Shown: piece by piece, positions 61,034 to 64,000 of the stretch
Layout: every line of letters begins with the position of its first letter
Numbering within the stretch: the first letter of the stretch is position 1
Assembly (NCBI RefSeq): GCF_021582875.1
Contig: NZ_CP091138.1
Span: 2,790,001 to 2,854,000 of the forward strand
DNA: 64,000 nucleotides
DNA from: Microbacterium sp. KUDC0406
GTDB taxonomy: Bacteria > Actinomycetota > Actinomycetes > Actinomycetales > Microbacteriaceae
Direction: 5' to 3'
The notes under the pieces: model-generated
What the model was told of the DNA's origin: nothing
Database searches by the model: none
Seen by the model: the letters and a program-made list of their open reading frames with translations, nothing else
Position numbers and translations under genes: made by a program

Positions 61034-61041
61034 GTTCCTTA
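61021..61041 (-). promoter_or_regulatory. Palindromic operator at the PEP-utilising enzyme start
   Basis: TAAGAAACGT, one base, ACGTTCCTTA: 10-bp arms with one mismatch, covering the start codon. Probable site of the TetR protein at 57980. Confidence 0.55.
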
Positions 61042-61091
61042 CGTTACGCCCCGTTGTTCCACTCCCACCACCCCGCCGGCGAGCACCTCAC

Positions 61092-61135
61092 CACGTTTCG
61101 TCTCCGCTCCTTCGTCGCTCCGCTCAACGACCGAG
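61092..61135. repeat. REP-2 variant
   Basis: CGTTTCGTCTCCGCTCCTTC then GTCGCTCCGCTCAACGACC, intergenic. Confidence 0.75.
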
Positions 61136-61163
61136 ATGGTCAGCGCGGTTCCCAGAAACACGA

Positions 61164-61192
61164 GCGGGCGGGGAGGGAACCTCCCCGCCCGC
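61164..61192. terminator. Terminator hairpin
   Basis: GCGGGCGGGGAGG, loop GAA, complement. Intergenic, upstream of the enzyme gene. Confidence 0.75.
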
Positions 61193-61218
61193 GCCCCGGA
61201 ATTCAAACTCCCCGACGA

Positions 61219-61252
61219 AAGAAGGGCGGATGCCGCAGCATCCGCCCTTCTT
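61219..61252 (-). terminator. Terminator of the gyrA-DUF3566 operon
   Basis: AAGAAGGGCGGATGC, loop CGCA, complement, with T-rich tail on the minus strand. Confidence 0.88.
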
Positions 61253-61254
61253 CG

Positions 61255-61277
61255 ACCCTTCGACAGGCTCAGGGACC
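61255..61277 (+). repeat. REP-1 copy downstream of DUF3566
   Basis: CCCTTCGACAGGCTCAGGGA, intergenic. Confidence 0.88.
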
Positions 61278-61286
61278 AAGTATTGC

Positions 61287-61687
61287 TCAGTTCGACATGA
61301 AGCCGACGAGCAGTCCGCCGGTCACCTTCACCGCCACGTTGTAGATCCCCGCCACGACAGCTCCCAGCACCGTGAACACGATCAGGTTCAGGATCGAGAC
61401 GACCGCCGCGAACGCCATGACCTGCGGCAGTCCGATCAGCTCGGTCAGGTTGACCTGCCCGTCGGTGAAGCCGGAGAGGAACTCATCGGCCTGCGAGATG
61501 ACGTTGGTCGACTGCAGCACCAGGTAGATGAGGAAGAACGACACCATCGTGACCACGGCGAGCGCCACGGCGCCGAGGAACGACAGCTTCACAGCCGACC
61601 AGAAGTCGACGTAGACCAGACGCAGCCTGACCTGCTTGCCGCCGGTCTTGCGCGTGGACTTCTTCGCGAGCTTGTCGGCTACTGTGC

Positions 61688-61691
<4 letters not shown>
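61287..61691 (-). CDS. DUF3566 membrane protein
   Basis: 134 aa with a basic N-terminus ([20 protein letters not shown]) and two membrane helices ([40 protein letters not shown]). Conserved gyrA-linked actinobacterial protein (CwsA/Rv0007-like position), implicated in envelope biology in relatives. ATG 61691 overlaps the corrected gyrA stop (ATGA). Confidence 0.92.

Positions 61692-64000
<2,309 letters not shown>

Overview
The window is high-GC actinobacterial DNA, most probably from the chromosome of a Microbacterium or a close Microbacteriaceae relative. The evidence is the gene order gyrA - DUF3566 - tRNA-Ile - tRNA-Ala at the right end, and ppiA - rhomboid - crgA - sortase E - trpG/pabA - pknB - pknA - pbpA - rodA - pstP - fhaB - fhaA - tRNA-Leu in the middle. 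This is the conserved origin-proximal block of Actinobacteria. Leaderless promoters, GTG starts and two dense families of short interspersed repeats also fit.

Layout. 1-3637: 3' part of an Mrp cation/proton antiporter operon (mrpA-B fusion, mrpC, first codons of mrpD). 3801-10421: a membrane protein, a LacI regulator/MFS transporter pair sharing a palindromic operator, the mismatch endonuclease nucS, an AI-2E permease and an HAD phosphatase. 10491-12268: a chromosomal ParR-like/ParM-like (ribbon-helix-helix plus actin-like ATPase) cassette, followed by a cold-shock gene. 12546-13205 has no obvious protein gene but holds a long palindrome, four hairpins with G-rich loops and a terminator, which looks like a structured RNA. 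13206-19319: two SLC13-type permeases, a SHOCT protein, an S1C protease, a VanZ protein and tRNA-Leu. 19566-32152: the envelope and cell-division signalling block (FHA proteins, PP2C, RodA, PBP, two Ser/Thr kinases, sortase, CrgA, rhomboid, cyclophilin). 32259-48183: accessory metabolism, including a single-module NRPS with its own phosphopantetheinyl transferase and a predicted 3-hydroxy-acyl-CoA (HMG-type) catabolic operon under an IclR regulator. 48369-54864: a 6.5-kb integrative element in tRNA-Ala with a 52-bp attL/attR, integrase, excisionase, a replication-initiator-like gene carrying internal iterons, a TerS-like gene and an Eco29kI-type restriction-modification cargo. 54886-64000: tRNA-Ile, a DUF4097/two-component operon, a TetR/PEP-utilising enzyme pair, DUF3566 and most of gyrA.

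Two window-wide signals matter for any reader. First, eight otherwise intact genes (mrpC, the second SLC13 permease, fhaB, pknB, ybaK, a class V aminotransferase, the PEP-utilising enzyme and the last codons of gyrA) carry frameshifts. Seven are repaired by adding a single base to a G or C homopolymer, so I read them as sequencing or assembly errors rather than pseudogenes. Second, a 20-bp repeat (REP-1, core CTTCGACAGGCTCAG) and a longer repeat (REP-2, core CGTTGAGCGAGCGAAG) lie not only between genes but inside or at the ends of coding regions in frame, including in the kinase domain of PknB.

Many genes show a stereotyped leaderless promoter, TANNNT followed by 6-7 nt and the start codon. 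I used this pattern to choose starts.
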